Of a DNA stretch of 64,000 nucleotides, positions 15,715-28,694 are shown piece by piece. Origin of the DNA: Actinomadura sp. NBRC 104412 (GTDB taxonomy: Bacteria; Actinomycetota; Actinomycetes; Streptosporangiales; Streptosporangiaceae); NCBI RefSeq assembly GCF_030269515.1, contig NZ_BSTM01000031.1:1-64000 (forward strand). The letters are read 5' to 3'. Each line of letters begins with the position of its first letter. The stretch's first letter is position 1. The position numbers and the translations under genes were made by a program. The notes beneath the pieces were generated by a model. That model saw only the letters and a list, made by a program, of their open reading frames with translations, was not told the DNA's origin and did not search any database.

Positions 15715-17271
15715 ATGGAGCAGTGGACGGCCGAGCGGGCCGGAACGATCCGGGTGATCGGCACCGGGGTGATGGGACGCGGGATCGCCCAGCTCGCGGC
15801 GGCGGGCGGGCTCACGGTGGAACTGGCCGACCTGAACCCCGAGGCGGTGACCGACGCCGTGGCCCACATCGGCGCCATGTACGGCAGGCTCGTGGACAAG
15901 GGCCGCATGAGCGTGGTGGAGGCCGACGCGGCCCGGTCGCGGCTGCGCCCGATCGCCGACCCGCTGGGCCCCGCGGACGGCTGCGATCTGGTGATCGAGG
16001 CCGTGCGGGAGGACCTGGAGACCAAACGCGAGCTGTTCGCCGCCGTGGAGAAGGTGTGCGGCCAGGGGACGGTCCTGGCCAGCAACACCAGCTCGCTGCC
16101 GATCACGGCGATCGGCTCCGCCCTGGAGGACCCGAGCCGCCTGGCCGGGCTGCACTTCTTCAACCCCGTCCCGCTGATGCGGCTGGTCGAGGTGATCCCT
16201 GGCGCCCGTACGGCCGGATGGCTGACCGAGCAGCTCATGGCCCTGGTCCGGCGTCTCGGGCACGAACCCGTCCTGGCCCCGGACACGCCGGGGTTCCTGG
16301 TCAACCACGCCGGGCGCGGTCTGGTGACCGAGGCCCTGCAGATCCTCTCCGAGGGCGCCGCCGAACCGGTGGACGTCGACCGCATCGCCCGGGACGTGCT
16401 GGGCCTCAAGATGGGTCCGTGCGAACTGCTCGACCTGACCGGGCTGGACGTGTCGCACGCGGTGATGGAGTCGGTGTGGACCGGCTTCTACGGCGAGCCG
16501 CGGTTCCGCCCGTCCAGGATCGGGCGGGCGCGGGTGGACGCGGGCCTGTTCGGACGCAAGTCCGGCGAGGGCTTCTACGTCTATGTGGACGGCGTCAAGC
16601 AGGAGCCGCCCGAGGTCACCGCTCCGGACGCCCAGCCGCGACCCGTCTGGATCCACGACCGGGATCCCGAGGCGAGGGACGCCCTGACCGCGCTGCTCTC
16701 CGGCGCCGGGGTCGAGGTCGAGGACGGCGACGAGCCGTCCGGCCGGGCGGTCGTGCTGGTCACGCCGGTCGGCGAGAGCGTGGTGGACATGGTCGGCTTC
16801 AGGGGCCTGCCCGCCGAGCGGACCCTGGGCGTCGATCCTCTCGGCGGCTTCGCGTCCCGGCTGACCCTGACCGTCCATCCCGGCCTGTCCCCGGAGGCCG
16901 GGCGCGCCGCGCTCGCCGCGCTGCTCTCGACCGGACGTCCCGTCAGCGTCGTGCGGGACGCGCCCGCCACGGTCGCGCAGCGGCTCCTGGCGTCCATCGT
17001 GAACGTCGGCTGCGGCATCGCCGAGCAGCGGCTGGCCCGTCCGGAGGACATCGACCTCGCCGTCCGGCTCGGCCTCGGCTACCCGCGCGGGCCGCTGGAA
17101 TGGGGCGACCAGGTGGGGGCCGGCCAGGTCTTCGACATCCTCGCGGGCCTTCAGGACGCCACCGGCGACCCCCGCTACCGCCCGAGCCGGTGGCTGGCCG
17201 AACGCGCCACGCTCGGCCTTCCCCTCACCGCGTCCGGCACCGCCCCCGCCGACCTCGTGGCGCGGTCCTAG
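15715..17271 (+). CDS. 3-hydroxyacyl-CoA dehydrogenase
   Basis: A 518-residue NAD-dependent dehydrogenase. The Rossmann motif is GTGVMGRGIAQLAAAGG near the N-terminus. The segment LAGLHFFNPVPLMRLVEVI carries the catalytic His, and a C-terminal helical domain follows (TPGFLVNHAGRGL). A second, degenerate copy of the C-terminal domain (about 420-510, LGLGYPRGPLEWGDQVG) makes it the long PaaH/PaaC-like form rather than the short FadB2 type. ATG 15715 is preferred over the long open frame upstream because AAGGA precedes it and the Rossmann fold begins at once. It converges on the decarboxylase gene with a 4-bp overlap. Confidence 0.9.
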   Translation: MEQWTAERAGTIRVIGTGVMGRGIAQLAAAGGLTVELADLNPEAVTDAVAHIGAMYGRLVDKGRMSVVEADAARSRLRPIADPLGPADGCDLVIEAVREDLETKRELFAAVEKVCGQGTVLASNTSSLPITAIGSALEDPSRLAGLHFFNPVPLMRLVEVIPGARTAGWLTEQLMALVRRLGHEPVLAPDTPGFLVNHAGRGLVTEALQILSEGAAEPVDVDRIARDVLGLKMGPCELLDLTGLDVSHAVMESVWTGFYGEPRFRPSRIGRARVDAGLFGRKSGEGFYVYVDGVKQEPPEVTAPDAQPRPVWIHDRDPEARDALTALLSGAGVEVEDGDEPSGRAVVLVTPVGESVVDMVGFRGLPAERTLGVDPLGGFASRLTLTVHPGLSPEAGRAALAALLSTGRPVSVVRDAPATVAQRLLASIVNVGCGIAEQRLARPEDIDLAVRLGLGYPRGPLEWGDQVGAGQVFDILAGLQDATGDPRYRPSRWLAERATLGLPLTASGTAPADLVARS

Positions 17272-18659
17272 CGCACGGCGTCCCGGAGCGCCCGGAGGGT
17301 GCGGTCGATGTCGGCCTCGGTCGTCCGCCAATTGGACACCGACAGACGGATGGCCCGGTGGCCGCCGAACGTGGTCCCGCTCATCCACGCCTCGCCGCCG
17401 TCCACCACGCGGCGCAGCACCAGGTCGGTCGTGCGGTCGTCGCCGAAGCGGAAGAGCACCTGGTTGAGGACGACCTCGTTCAGCAACCGGCAGCCGGGGA
17501 CGCCGCTCAGCCCGGCGGCGAACGCCTGGGCGAGGTCGCAGCTCCGCTCCACCAGGTCGGCGACCCCGCGCCGGCCGAGCGACCTCAGCGCCGCGTAGAT
17601 GGCGAAGCCCCGGGCGCGCCGCGAGAACGCGGGAGTCCAGTCGATGGGGTCGCGTGGCCGTTCCGGGCCGCCCAGCACCAGGTAGTCGGCGCTCACGCTC
17701 ATCGCGGCCCGGTGAGCCTCCGGATGGGCGCAGTACGCCAGGCCGGAGTCGTACGGGACGTTCAGCCACTTGTGCGTGTCGAAGGACCACGAGTCGGCGC
17801 GCTCGGCCCCTCGGACGAGAGGGCGCAGCCGCGGGCTCGCGGCGGCCCACAGCCCGAACGCCCCGTCGATGTGGAGCCAGGCGCCCGCCTCGGCCGCCGC
17901 GTCGGCGATGGCGTCCAGGTCGTCGCAGGCCCCGGTGTTGATCTCCCCGGCCTGCGCGCAGACGATCACGGGCGCGCCGGCGAGCCCGTCCAGTTCCCGG
18001 CGCAGCAGGTCGACGCGCATCCGTGCGGAACCATCGGCCGGGACGACGCTGATCGCGGTACGCCCGATGCCCAGGAACCGGAGCGCGCGGTCCACGCTGG
18101 CGTGCCGTCCGGCGCCCACCAGCACGCGGATCGGCGGCGCCCCGGCCAGCCCCAGCTCCTCGGCGTCCCAGCCCGCGGCCCGCAGGACGTGGTGACGCGC
18201 CGCGGCCAGGCAGGTCAGGTGGGCGGTCTGGCACCCGGGGACGACGGCGAACGAGGCGTCCCCCGGCAGGCCGAGAAGGTCGGCGAGCCAGGCGCCGACC
18301 ACCTCCTCCGCGACGGCGGCGGCCGGACCGCACACGTACGGCCCGGGGCACTGGTCCCAGACGGAGGTGAGCCAGTCGGCCGCGACGGCGGCGGGCAGCG
18401 CCCCGCCGATCACGAATCCGAAGTATCGTCCCGACTGGCTGCCGACCAGGCCAAGCTCGGCCTCGCGCGCCAGATCCTCCAGCACGGTGAACGGGTCGAC
18501 GGGCTCCTCGGGCAGCGGGCGGCCCATCCTCGACCGCAGCCCGTCGGCCGTGGCGCGGACGGACACCGGCCGTTCGCCGAGCGTGCCGAGCCATTCGGTC
18601 GCGATCTCCGCCGTCCTGGCCAGCAACTCCTTCGTACGCGTCTCCTGCGTCTCCAGCAT
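17268..18659 (-). CDS. pyridoxal-phosphate-dependent amino-acid decarboxylase
   Basis: A 463-residue group II decarboxylase (aromatic-L-amino-acid/glutamate type). The PLP lysine lies in SFDTHKWLNVPYDSG, preceded by the HIDGAFGLWA aspartate region. YFGFVIGGALPAA near the N-terminus is typical of actinobacterial members that lack the eukaryotic-style dimer extension. The substrate is uncertain: aspartate, tyrosine, DOPA or tryptophan homologues share this architecture. ATG 18659 is taken as the start; a GTG two codons upstream is equally possible, and no clear Shine-Dalgarno is seen. A divergent AraC-type gene starts 60 bp away and probably controls it. Confidence 0.88.
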   Translation of the reverse strand: MLETQETRTKELLARTAEIATEWLGTLGERPVSVRATADGLRSRMGRPLPEEPVDPFTVLEDLAREAELGLVGSQSGRYFGFVIGGALPAAVAADWLTSVWDQCPGPYVCGPAAAVAEEVVGAWLADLLGLPGDASFAVVPGCQTAHLTCLAAARHHVLRAAGWDAEELGLAGAPPIRVLVGAGRHASVDRALRFLGIGRTAISVVPADGSARMRVDLLRRELDGLAGAPVIVCAQAGEINTGACDDLDAIADAAAEAGAWLHIDGAFGLWAAASPRLRPLVRGAERADSWSFDTHKWLNVPYDSGLAYCAHPEAHRAAMSVSADYLVLGGPERPRDPIDWTPAFSRRARGFAIYAALRSLGRRGVADLVERSCDLAQAFAAGLSGVPGCRLLNEVVLNQVLFRFGDDRTTDLVLRRVVDGGEAWMSGTTFGGHRAIRLSVSNWRTTEADIDRTLRALRDAVR

Positions 18660-18719
18660 CTTCACGGTGGGGACGCTAGATCGAGCGTAGATATCCGGTC
18701 TTGTACGGAATTGCTGTGA

Positions 18720-19586
18720 TTGAGTGCTGGTGTGGTGACCGGGTGGACCTCGTCCCCTGACCGGCACGGCGCCCGGATCTGGCGCGCGCCGGACCTCGGT
18801 GGTGTGGAGCTGTTCAGGGCCAGCCTCACCGAGTTCTCCTTCAGCCCGCACGCGCACGAGGAGTTCTTCATCGCCCTCACCGAACGGGGCCGGGCCGCGG
18901 CCGTCTACCGGGGCGGCACGCACATGGTCGGCCCAGGTGACGTGATCACGCTCAACCCGGAGGAGCCGCACGCGGGCGGCCCGCCGGCGGGCGCCGGCTG
19001 GACCTATCGCGCCCTTTACGCCGACCCCGCTCTCATGAGCGGGATCGCCGCGGACCTCGGCGCGGACGGCGGCGGGAAGCCGCCCAGGTTCGGCCGCGAC
19101 CTCGTCCGGGACCGGGACGTCACGGCACGCCTCCGCCATTTCCACCGGCTGGCGGAGACGCCCGTGACGGAGGCGCTCCAACGGGAGACGTATCTGGCCG
19201 AGACCCTCGTCCTGCTGGTCGGTCGGCACGGGGAGCCGCCCAGGGGACCGAGACCGGCCGGCCGGGAACATGACGCCGTTCGCTTGTGTATGGAGTATCT
19301 GCGAGCACACGCGAGGGAGAACGTCACCCTCCAGACCTTGTCCGGGCTCACGGGCCTGAGCCCGTTCCACCTGTGCCGTGTCTTCGGCAAGGCCGTAGGG
19401 ATGACGCCCCATGCGTACCTGACCCAAGCCCGGGTGAGGCGTGCCAAGGCGCTGCTCAAGATGGGACTGCCCGCGGGCGAGGTCGCCGTGGAGGCGGGCT
19501 TCTACGACCAGGCCCACCTGACCCGGCACTTCAAGCGGCTCGTCGGCCTGACCCCGGTCCGGTACGCGAGGGACGCCGCGGTCTGA
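18720..19586 (+). CDS. AraC family transcriptional regulator
   Basis: A 288-residue regulator. An N-terminal cupin-like sensing domain (FSPHAHEEFFIALTERG, then GPGDVITLNPEEPHAGG) is joined to two C-terminal helix-turn-helix motifs (VTLQTLSGLTGLSPFHLCRV and PAGEVAVEAGFYDQAHLTRH), ending in the family motif GLTPVRYAR. The TTG at 18720 is the longest start. GTG codons at 18732 and 18735 are alternatives, and no ribosome site favours one. Its divergence from the decarboxylase, with a gap of only 60 bp, suggests it regulates that gene and itself. The ligand may be an amino acid or amine (inference). Confidence 0.88.
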   Translation: MSAGVVTGWTSSPDRHGARIWRAPDLGGVELFRASLTEFSFSPHAHEEFFIALTERGRAAAVYRGGTHMVGPGDVITLNPEEPHAGGPPAGAGWTYRALYADPALMSGIAADLGADGGGKPPRFGRDLVRDRDVTARLRHFHRLAETPVTEALQRETYLAETLVLLVGRHGEPPRGPRPAGREHDAVRLCMEYLRAHARENVTLQTLSGLTGLSPFHLCRVFGKAVGMTPHAYLTQARVRRAKALLKMGLPAGEVAVEAGFYDQAHLTRHFKRLVGLTPVRYARDAAV

Positions 19587-19666
19587 TCGCTGTAGGCGAA
19601 CGGGTTCGCGGGACCGGGAACCGGAATAGCCGACTCAATCGTCCTGTTACTGAAGCCGTCAGCAAA

Positions 19667-19687
19667 CTTGAGCCGAACTGACTCAAG
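19667..19687. promoter_or_regulatory. HAIR operator (HspR-binding) upstream of dnaK
   Basis: CTTGAGC-N7-ACTCAAG matches the HAIR consensus CTTGAGT-N7-ACTCAAG at all but one position, and lies 144 bp before dnaK. A half-site, ACTCAA, occurs about 35 bp upstream. HspR, encoded four genes on, would bind here and repress the operon in unstressed cells (known for Streptomyces and mycobacteria). Confidence 0.88.
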
Positions 19688-19830
19688 TGATTTGACATCA
19701 GGGATCAGGGGGCGGCACCCTGACCCACAGCAGACTCGACCGGCCGCCCTCCCGGCCTGGACGTGCGTCCGGGCAGAGGCGCCGGCCGGAGCCACATACC
19801 GCAGAACGGACCCGACGGAGGACGAGGAAC

Positions 19831-21695
<1,865 letters not shown>

Positions 21696-21699
<4 letters not shown>

Positions 21700-22418
21700 C
21701 GACCCCTCCCACCAAGGGCGAGGGCGAGGAGCGTGAGGGACCGGTGATCCGCGACAAGCGGCGCATCGATCCCGAGACGGGCAAGGTCAGGGAGACGGCG
21801 GCCACGCCGCCGTCGCCCGGCCCGTCCGGCGGGACCGCCTCCGGCGGCGAACCGGCGAAGGAGGTCGGCGAGGAGGTGGCCGCGCTCCAGTCGCAGCTCG
21901 CCGAGCGCACCCTGGACCTGCAGCGGCTCAAGGCGGAGTACGACAACTACCGCAAGCGGGTCGAGCGGGACCGGGTCGCGGTGCGCGAGCAGGCCCTGGC
22001 CAACGTACTGAACGAACTGCTTCCCGTACTGGACGACATCGGCCGGGCACGCGACCACGGCGAACTGGTCGGCGGCTTCAAGTCGGTGGCCGAGTCGCTG
22101 GAGGCGACGACCGGCAAGCTCGGGCTCACCCGCTTCGGCGAGAAGGGCGAGCCCTTCGACCCGGTCGTGCACGAGGCGCTGATGCACGGCTACTCGGCCG
22201 AGGTGACCGAGACCAGCGTCACCGACGTGCTGCAGCCCGGCTACCGGATCGGCGAGCGCATCCTGCGGCCCGCCAGGGTCGCGGTGGCCGAGCCGGACCC
22301 GAACGCCGAGTCCGCCGCCGATGCGGAGGCCGCAGGGCCCGCGGCCGAGGCCGCGCCCGATGCGGAGGCCGCGTCCGACGGTGAGCAGGACACCGATGGG
22401 CCGAAGGGCGACGCCTGA
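21696..22418 (+). CDS. grpE: nucleotide exchange factor GrpE
   Basis: The DnaK nucleotide-exchange factor, 240 residues. A disordered charged N-terminus leads to a long coiled-coil helix (EVAALQSQLAERTLDLQRLK, then AEYDNYRKRVERD). The C-terminal beta domain carries the family signature (FDPVVHEALM and VTDVLQPGYRIGERILRPARV). It ends in an Ala/Glu/Asp-rich tail. The GTG start overlaps the dnaK TGA (GTGA), so translation is coupled. The 176-bp gap to dnaJ contains a possible attenuating hairpin. Confidence 0.96.
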
Positions 22419-22484
22419 CCGGCGGAGCCCCGCACGACCCGGCGCCCGTCCCGGCGACCGCCGGTGAGGGCGGACCCTCGCGGT

Positions 22485-22511
22485 GGCCCCGCTGCCTTCC
22501 GGAGCGGGGCC
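22485..22511 (+). promoter_or_regulatory. grpE-dnaJ intercistronic hairpin
   Basis: GGCCCCGCT (22485-22493) pairs with AGCGGGGCC (22503-22511), a 9-bp stem with a 9-nt loop, inside the heat-shock operon. It could partly attenuate transcription into dnaJ-hspR-clpB or mark an RNA-processing point. No separate promoter or HAIR copy is visible ahead of dnaJ. Confidence 0.4.
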
Positions 22512-22594
22512 GCCCGAGGTACAGATGAGCTGACGCCAGGCACGACCTGGACGTTTCACCATAAAGCAGTGGCACGAGCAGAGAGCGGGGCGCC

Positions 22595-23761
22595 GTGAGC
22601 ACCAAGGACTACCTGGAAAAGGACTACTACAAGGTCCTCGGTGTCGCGAAGAACGCCTCACAGGACGAGATCAAGAAGTCGTACCGCAAACTGGCCCGCA
22701 AGTACCACCCGGACGCCAACAAGGGCGACAGCGACGCCGAGGACCGTTTCAAGGAGGTGTCCGAAGCCTACGACGTCCTGTCGGACGAGAAGCGCCGCAA
22801 GGAGTACGACGCGGTCCGCGCGATGCCGCGGGGGTTCCGCGGCGGCCAGCAGGGCGGCTTCGGGTTCGACCTGGGGGACCTCTTCGGACAGTCCGGGACC
22901 GGAGGCGTGGGCGGCGCGGGCGACCGGATCGGCGACCTGTTCGGCGGCCTGTTCGGTCGCGGCGGAGCCGGTACCCGCACGGCCGGTGCCCGCAGGGGCC
23001 GCCGGGGCGCGGACGTGGAGACCGAGGTGACGCTGTCGTTCGGCCGGGCCATGAACGGCGTGACGGTGCCGCTCAAGCTGACCAGCGAGGCCGCGTGCCC
23101 GAGCTGCCGCGGCACCGGGGCCAGGACGGGCACGGTGCCGCGGGTCTGCCCGAACTGCGAGGGCACCGGGCACGAGACCCGCAACCTGGGCAGTTTCGGC
23201 TTCCAGGAGCCGTGCCGGGAGTGCCGCGGCCGCGGGCTCGTCGTGGACGACCCCTGCCCGACCTGCCACGGCAGTGGCCGCGCGACCGGCACCCGTACCA
23301 TCCAGGCCCGGATCCCCGCGGGCGTCGCCGACGGCCAGAAGATCCGGCTCAAGGGCAAGGGCGCTCCGGGCGAGAACGGCGGCCCGGCCGGCGACCTGTA
23401 CGTGGACATCAAGGTGAAGCCGCACCCGGTGTTCGGCCGTGACCGCGACAACCTGACTTTGACCGTCCCGGTGACGTTCCCGGAGGCGGCGCTCGGCGCC
23501 GAGATCAAGGTGCCGACGTTCCAGGGGCAGCCGGTGACCCTGCGGCTGCCGGAGGGCACGCCGAACGGCCGCACGTTCCGCGTCCGCGGCCGTGGCGCGA
23601 CCCGCCGCGACGGCACCAAGGGCGACCTGCTGGTGACGGTGGACGTGCAGGTGCCGCAGAAGGTCGACGACCAGACCCGCGAGGCCCTGGAGCGGCTGCG
23701 CGCGAGCGGGGCGGGGGACGACCTGCGCAGCGAGCTGCTGGCCAAGGCACGGGAGGAGTGA
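22595..23761 (+). CDS. dnaJ: chaperone protein DnaJ (Hsp40)
   Basis: The DnaK co-chaperone, 388 residues. The J-domain carries HPD at 38-40, followed by a Gly/Phe-rich stretch (GGQQGGFGFDLGDLFG). The four zinc-binding repeats CPSCRGTG, CPNCEGTG, CRECRGRG and CPTCHGSG come next (about 168-230), then the C-terminal substrate-binding domains. It is the class I (DnaJ1) type. The short N-terminus MSTKDYLEKDYYKVLG is the usual actinobacterial form. The start is GTG with GAGCGGGG upstream. Third gene of the operon, it is joined to hspR by a repeat-derived linker. Confidence 0.97.
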   Translation: MSTKDYLEKDYYKVLGVAKNASQDEIKKSYRKLARKYHPDANKGDSDAEDRFKEVSEAYDVLSDEKRRKEYDAVRAMPRGFRGGQQGGFGFDLGDLFGQSGTGGVGGAGDRIGDLFGGLFGRGGAGTRTAGARRGRRGADVETEVTLSFGRAMNGVTVPLKLTSEAACPSCRGTGARTGTVPRVCPNCEGTGHETRNLGSFGFQEPCRECRGRGLVVDDPCPTCHGSGRATGTRTIQARIPAGVADGQKIRLKGKGAPGENGGPAGDLYVDIKVKPHPVFGRDRDNLTLTVPVTFPEAALGAEIKVPTFQGQPVTLRLPEGTPNGRTFRVRGRGATRRDGTKGDLLVTVDVQVPQKVDDQTREALERLRASGAGDDLRSELLAKAREE

Positions 23762-23765
23762 GGGC

Positions 23766-23831
23766 GTGATGCCGAAGGCTCTTGCCGGGGGGTCTGGGGG
23801 GTCGTCTCCCCAGAAAGGTAGGCAGTCATGA
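23766..23831 (+). repeat. in-frame intercistronic repeat between dnaJ and hspR
   Basis: The 66-bp spacer carries a copy of the G-tract repeat that also occurs at livG-livF (GGGGGGTCTGGGGGGTCG followed by a C-tract and CAGAAA). From GTG 23766 it reads V-MPKALAGGSGGSSPQKGRQS and then TGA, and that TGA overlaps the hspR ATG (ATGA). The translation nearly matches MPAAVAGGSGGSTPQKK at livG-livF. Whether it is translated is unknown, but it stays open exactly up to the next start codon. Confidence 0.65.
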
Positions 23832-24295
23832 ACGCTGATCCGTTCGGCGACGACACCCCGGTCTACGTGATCTCGGTGGCGGCGCAGCTTTCGGGGCTGC
23901 ACCCGCAGACGCTGCGCACCTACGACCGGATGGGACTGGTGTCGCCCGGCCGCGCCGCGGGCCGTGGCCGTCGTTACTCGATGCGGGACATCGTGATGCT
24001 CCGCGAGATCCAGCGGCTCTCCCAGGAAGAGGGCATCAACCTGTCCGGCATCAAGCACATCCTGGAGCTCCAGCGCGAGAACGTCATGCTGCGCGAGCAA
24101 CTGGCCAAGGCGCACGCCGCGCTGGAGGACCTGGCCAACGAGCTGGAGTCCACCCGGGCCGTGGCGGCGCGGCTGGCGCAGCAGCGTCGGCGGGGCGAGG
24201 CCCCGGAGGCCGCGTCCGGCGCTCCGGGCGGCGATCTGGTGCCGATCCGCCACACCAGCGTCGTGGTGTGGCAGGAGAGGCGCGGCAAGGATTGA
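23828..24295 (+). CDS. hspR: heat-shock repressor HspR (MerR family)
   Basis: A 155-residue MerR-type repressor of the dnaK operon. The N-terminal winged helix reads VYVISVAAQLSGLHPQTLRT and YDRMGLVSPGR, as in Streptomyces and mycobacterial HspR, followed by a coiled-coil helix (ELQRENVMLREQLAKAHAAL). The tail is longer than in the Streptomyces protein and ends in basic residues. By family it binds HAIR sites with DnaK as co-repressor, so the HAIR at 19667 is its likely target. The ATG follows AAAGGTAGG. The stop is 16 bp before clpB. Confidence 0.95.
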   Translation: MNADPFGDDTPVYVISVAAQLSGLHPQTLRTYDRMGLVSPGRAAGRGRRYSMRDIVMLREIQRLSQEEGINLSGIKHILELQRENVMLREQLAKAHAALEDLANELESTRAVAARLAQQRRRGEAPEAASGAPGGDLVPIRHTSVVVWQERRGKD

Positions 24296-24311
24296 CGGGG
24301 GAAAAGAGAAT

Positions 24312-26915
<2,604 letters not shown>

Positions 26916-26922
26916 CCCCGAA

Positions 26923-26957
26923 GCAAGGCGGGGCGGCCTGGGGCCGCCCCGCCTTGC
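26923..26957 (+). terminator. terminator of the heat-shock operon
   Basis: A perfect 16-bp stem, GCAAGGCGGGGCGGCC/GGCCGCCCCGCCTTGC, encloses a TGG loop 7 bp after the clpB stop. It ends the operon and probably also the convergent small gene, whose stop lies only 6 bp beyond it. Confidence 0.9.
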
Positions 26958-26963
26958 CTTGCG

Positions 26964-27146
26964 TCAGGCGATGGAGGTCTCCCGGACCCCCTGCTGGACG
27001 TCCACGGCCACCAGCGCGGGCGGCACGTGCACGAACGCCTGGTGACGCCTGCCGGCGACCGTGACCTTGAAGTCGGGCGTGTAAGCGTCGGCCACGATCC
27101 CGTCGTACTCGTGCCGGACGACGCCCCAGTAGATGCCTTCGGACAC
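26964..27146 (-). CDS. small conserved-looking hypothetical protein
   Basis: A 60-residue soluble protein, GTG start, beginning MSEGIYWGVVRHEYDGIVAD. Nearly every third codon position is G or C, as in real genes of this genome and unlike shadow frames. A beta-rich pattern (FKVTVAGRRHQAFVHVP) is visible but no family is recognised. Upstream, TTGACA lies on the same strand, and the inverted repeat AGTGTC-N8-GACACT (27180-27199) overlaps it, so it may have its own regulated promoter. It converges on clpB and shares its terminator. The gap 27147-27311 holds no other gene. Confidence 0.55.
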   Translation of the reverse strand: MSEGIYWGVVRHEYDGIVADAYTPDFKVTVAGRRHQAFVHVPPALVAVDVQQGVRETSIA

Positions 27147-27311
27147 CGAGGCCGCGCCTACGGTCGTTCCGGGGCCGGGAGTGTCAAGGACAGGACACTT
27201 CGAGCGACCGTCCCGAGCCCGGACCGGGCCATGGAGCGGCCGGTCGGCGGCATCGACGAACAGCGAAGATGCGGGGCGGCGCCACTATCTGAGACGGCGC
27301 GCCCCGGCGGC

Positions 27312-28565
27312 TTAGAACCAGGTTCTGATCAGGTCGACGATTACGGGATGGGTCGCGTCCGCGTCGTCCACCACCGGGATCAGGTTCCACTTGTCGCAGG
27401 CGGTGCACGGATGCGACAAGCCGAGCCGCACGACCTCACCCACCTCGGCCTGGGAGCCGCGCAGGTAGGCATGCTGGTCGTTGAGGGCGGTGATGCGTGC
27501 CTCCGCCGTCGGTTGCGCGCCCCTGCCGCGGACGAATTGCGGCATGGGCATGTCCTCGTCGAACGGGAGGTCGCGCTTGCCCGCGTCCAGCAACGCCAGT
27601 CCCGGTTCGGGACGGGACACCACGCGCGCCCACCCGTGCATCGCCGGCCTGAACCGGTCCGGGCCTGGGAGGGTGCGGGCGAACGGGGATATCTGCCGGT
27701 AGAAGCCGTCGTCGTGGATGATGTACGCGCCCGACCGCAGCACCACCGTTGCGTCCAGCCCGCCCAGCGCGTCCACGACCTGGTCGAAGTACGAGCTGCC
27801 GCCCGCCGTCACCACCGGCTCGTCCGTCTCGTACGAGAGCCGCCCGTACAGGTCGGCCAGCCGCCGCAGGTAGGTGTCGACCGCGGCCAGCCCTTCGCTG
27901 GACGAGTCATGCGCGAGCGCACCCTCGTAACCGGCGGTGCCCACCAGCCGTAGCGTCGCGGCCTTGCGGACGGCCTCTGCCACGGTGACGGCGTCGTTCT
28001 CATCCCGGACGCCGGTTCGTCCATGAGGGCCGCCGAGTTCCACGCACACATCGACCACCCGCTGCGCGCGCGCAGTGCGCAGCGCCTCGTCCATCAACTC
28101 CACGGAACGGACCGAATCCACCCAGCACAGGAAGTCGAACTCCGGCTCCTTTTCGAGTTCGCCCGCCAGCCATGCCAGGCCCGCCTCGTCCAGCAGCGAG
28201 TTGGCCAGCAGGACGCGGCGCACCTTGAACGCCCGCGCCACCCGCACCTGAGGCAGGTTCGCAACGGTGATGCCCCAGGCGCCCGCGTCAAGTTGCCGCA
28301 GCCATAGCTGCGGGGCCATCGTCGTCTTGCCGTGCGGGGCGAGTTCCACCCCGGCCTCGCGCGTCCAGTCGGCCATCAGGCGCACGTTGTGGTTGAGCGC
28401 GCTCTCGTCGAACGTCAGCAGGGGAGTGCCGAACTCGTCCAAGGGCCGGTGTGCGCGCACGTAGTCCCGGACGGTGCTTCCGTAAGCGGACGCGGGTATC
28501 GCCTTGAAACGCCAGTCGAGAACCTCGTCGCCCAGCGCGTCCACCGCGTCCCTGTCGATGCCCAT
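27312..28565 (-). CDS. D-serine dehydratase-like / D-threonine aldolase-type PLP enzyme
   Basis: A 417-residue fold-type III PLP enzyme (alanine racemase-like N-terminal barrel). The Schiff-base lysine is Lys80 in ELAPHGKTTMAPQ. The C-terminal beta domain has SHPCTACDKWNLIPVVDD, whose His and Cys form the zinc site known from eukaryote-type D-serine dehydratases (DSD1). The likely reaction is deamination or cleavage of a D-hydroxy amino acid; the exact substrate is not fixed by sequence. ATG 28565 follows GGGAG. It is divergent from the polysaccharide deacetylase across about 130 bp. No transporter or regulator lies next to it. Confidence 0.82.
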   Translation of the reverse strand: MGIDRDAVDALGDEVLDWRFKAIPASAYGSTVRDYVRAHRPLDEFGTPLLTFDESALNHNVRLMADWTREAGVELAPHGKTTMAPQLWLRQLDAGAWGITVANLPQVRVARAFKVRRVLLANSLLDEAGLAWLAGELEKEPEFDFLCWVDSVRSVELMDEALRTARAQRVVDVCVELGGPHGRTGVRDENDAVTVAEAVRKAATLRLVGTAGYEGALAHDSSSEGLAAVDTYLRRLADLYGRLSYETDEPVVTAGGSSYFDQVVDALGGLDATVVLRSGAYIIHDDGFYRQISPFARTLPGPDRFRPAMHGWARVVSRPEPGLALLDAGKRDLPFDEDMPMPQFVRGRGAQPTAEARITALNDQHAYLRGSQAEVGEVVRLGLSHPCTACDKWNLIPVVDDADATHPVIVDLIRTWF

Positions 28566-28694
28566 ATGATCTCCCTACCACTTCCGACGATCGCCAAGCC
28601 GTCCCGTCGCCACCACCCCTCGGTCCACCGGCGTCGGGGCCGATTATGATCACTTCCGTCACAATCACCCCGCTCGCACCGATACCGTTCTGAT

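Noticed and set aside
15519..18719. Plus- and minus-strand frames of over 1000 codons across the dehydrogenase and decarboxylase genes
   Set aside because: They are Arg/Gly/Ala/Pro-rich translations in the wrong frames of well-supported genes and have no domains.
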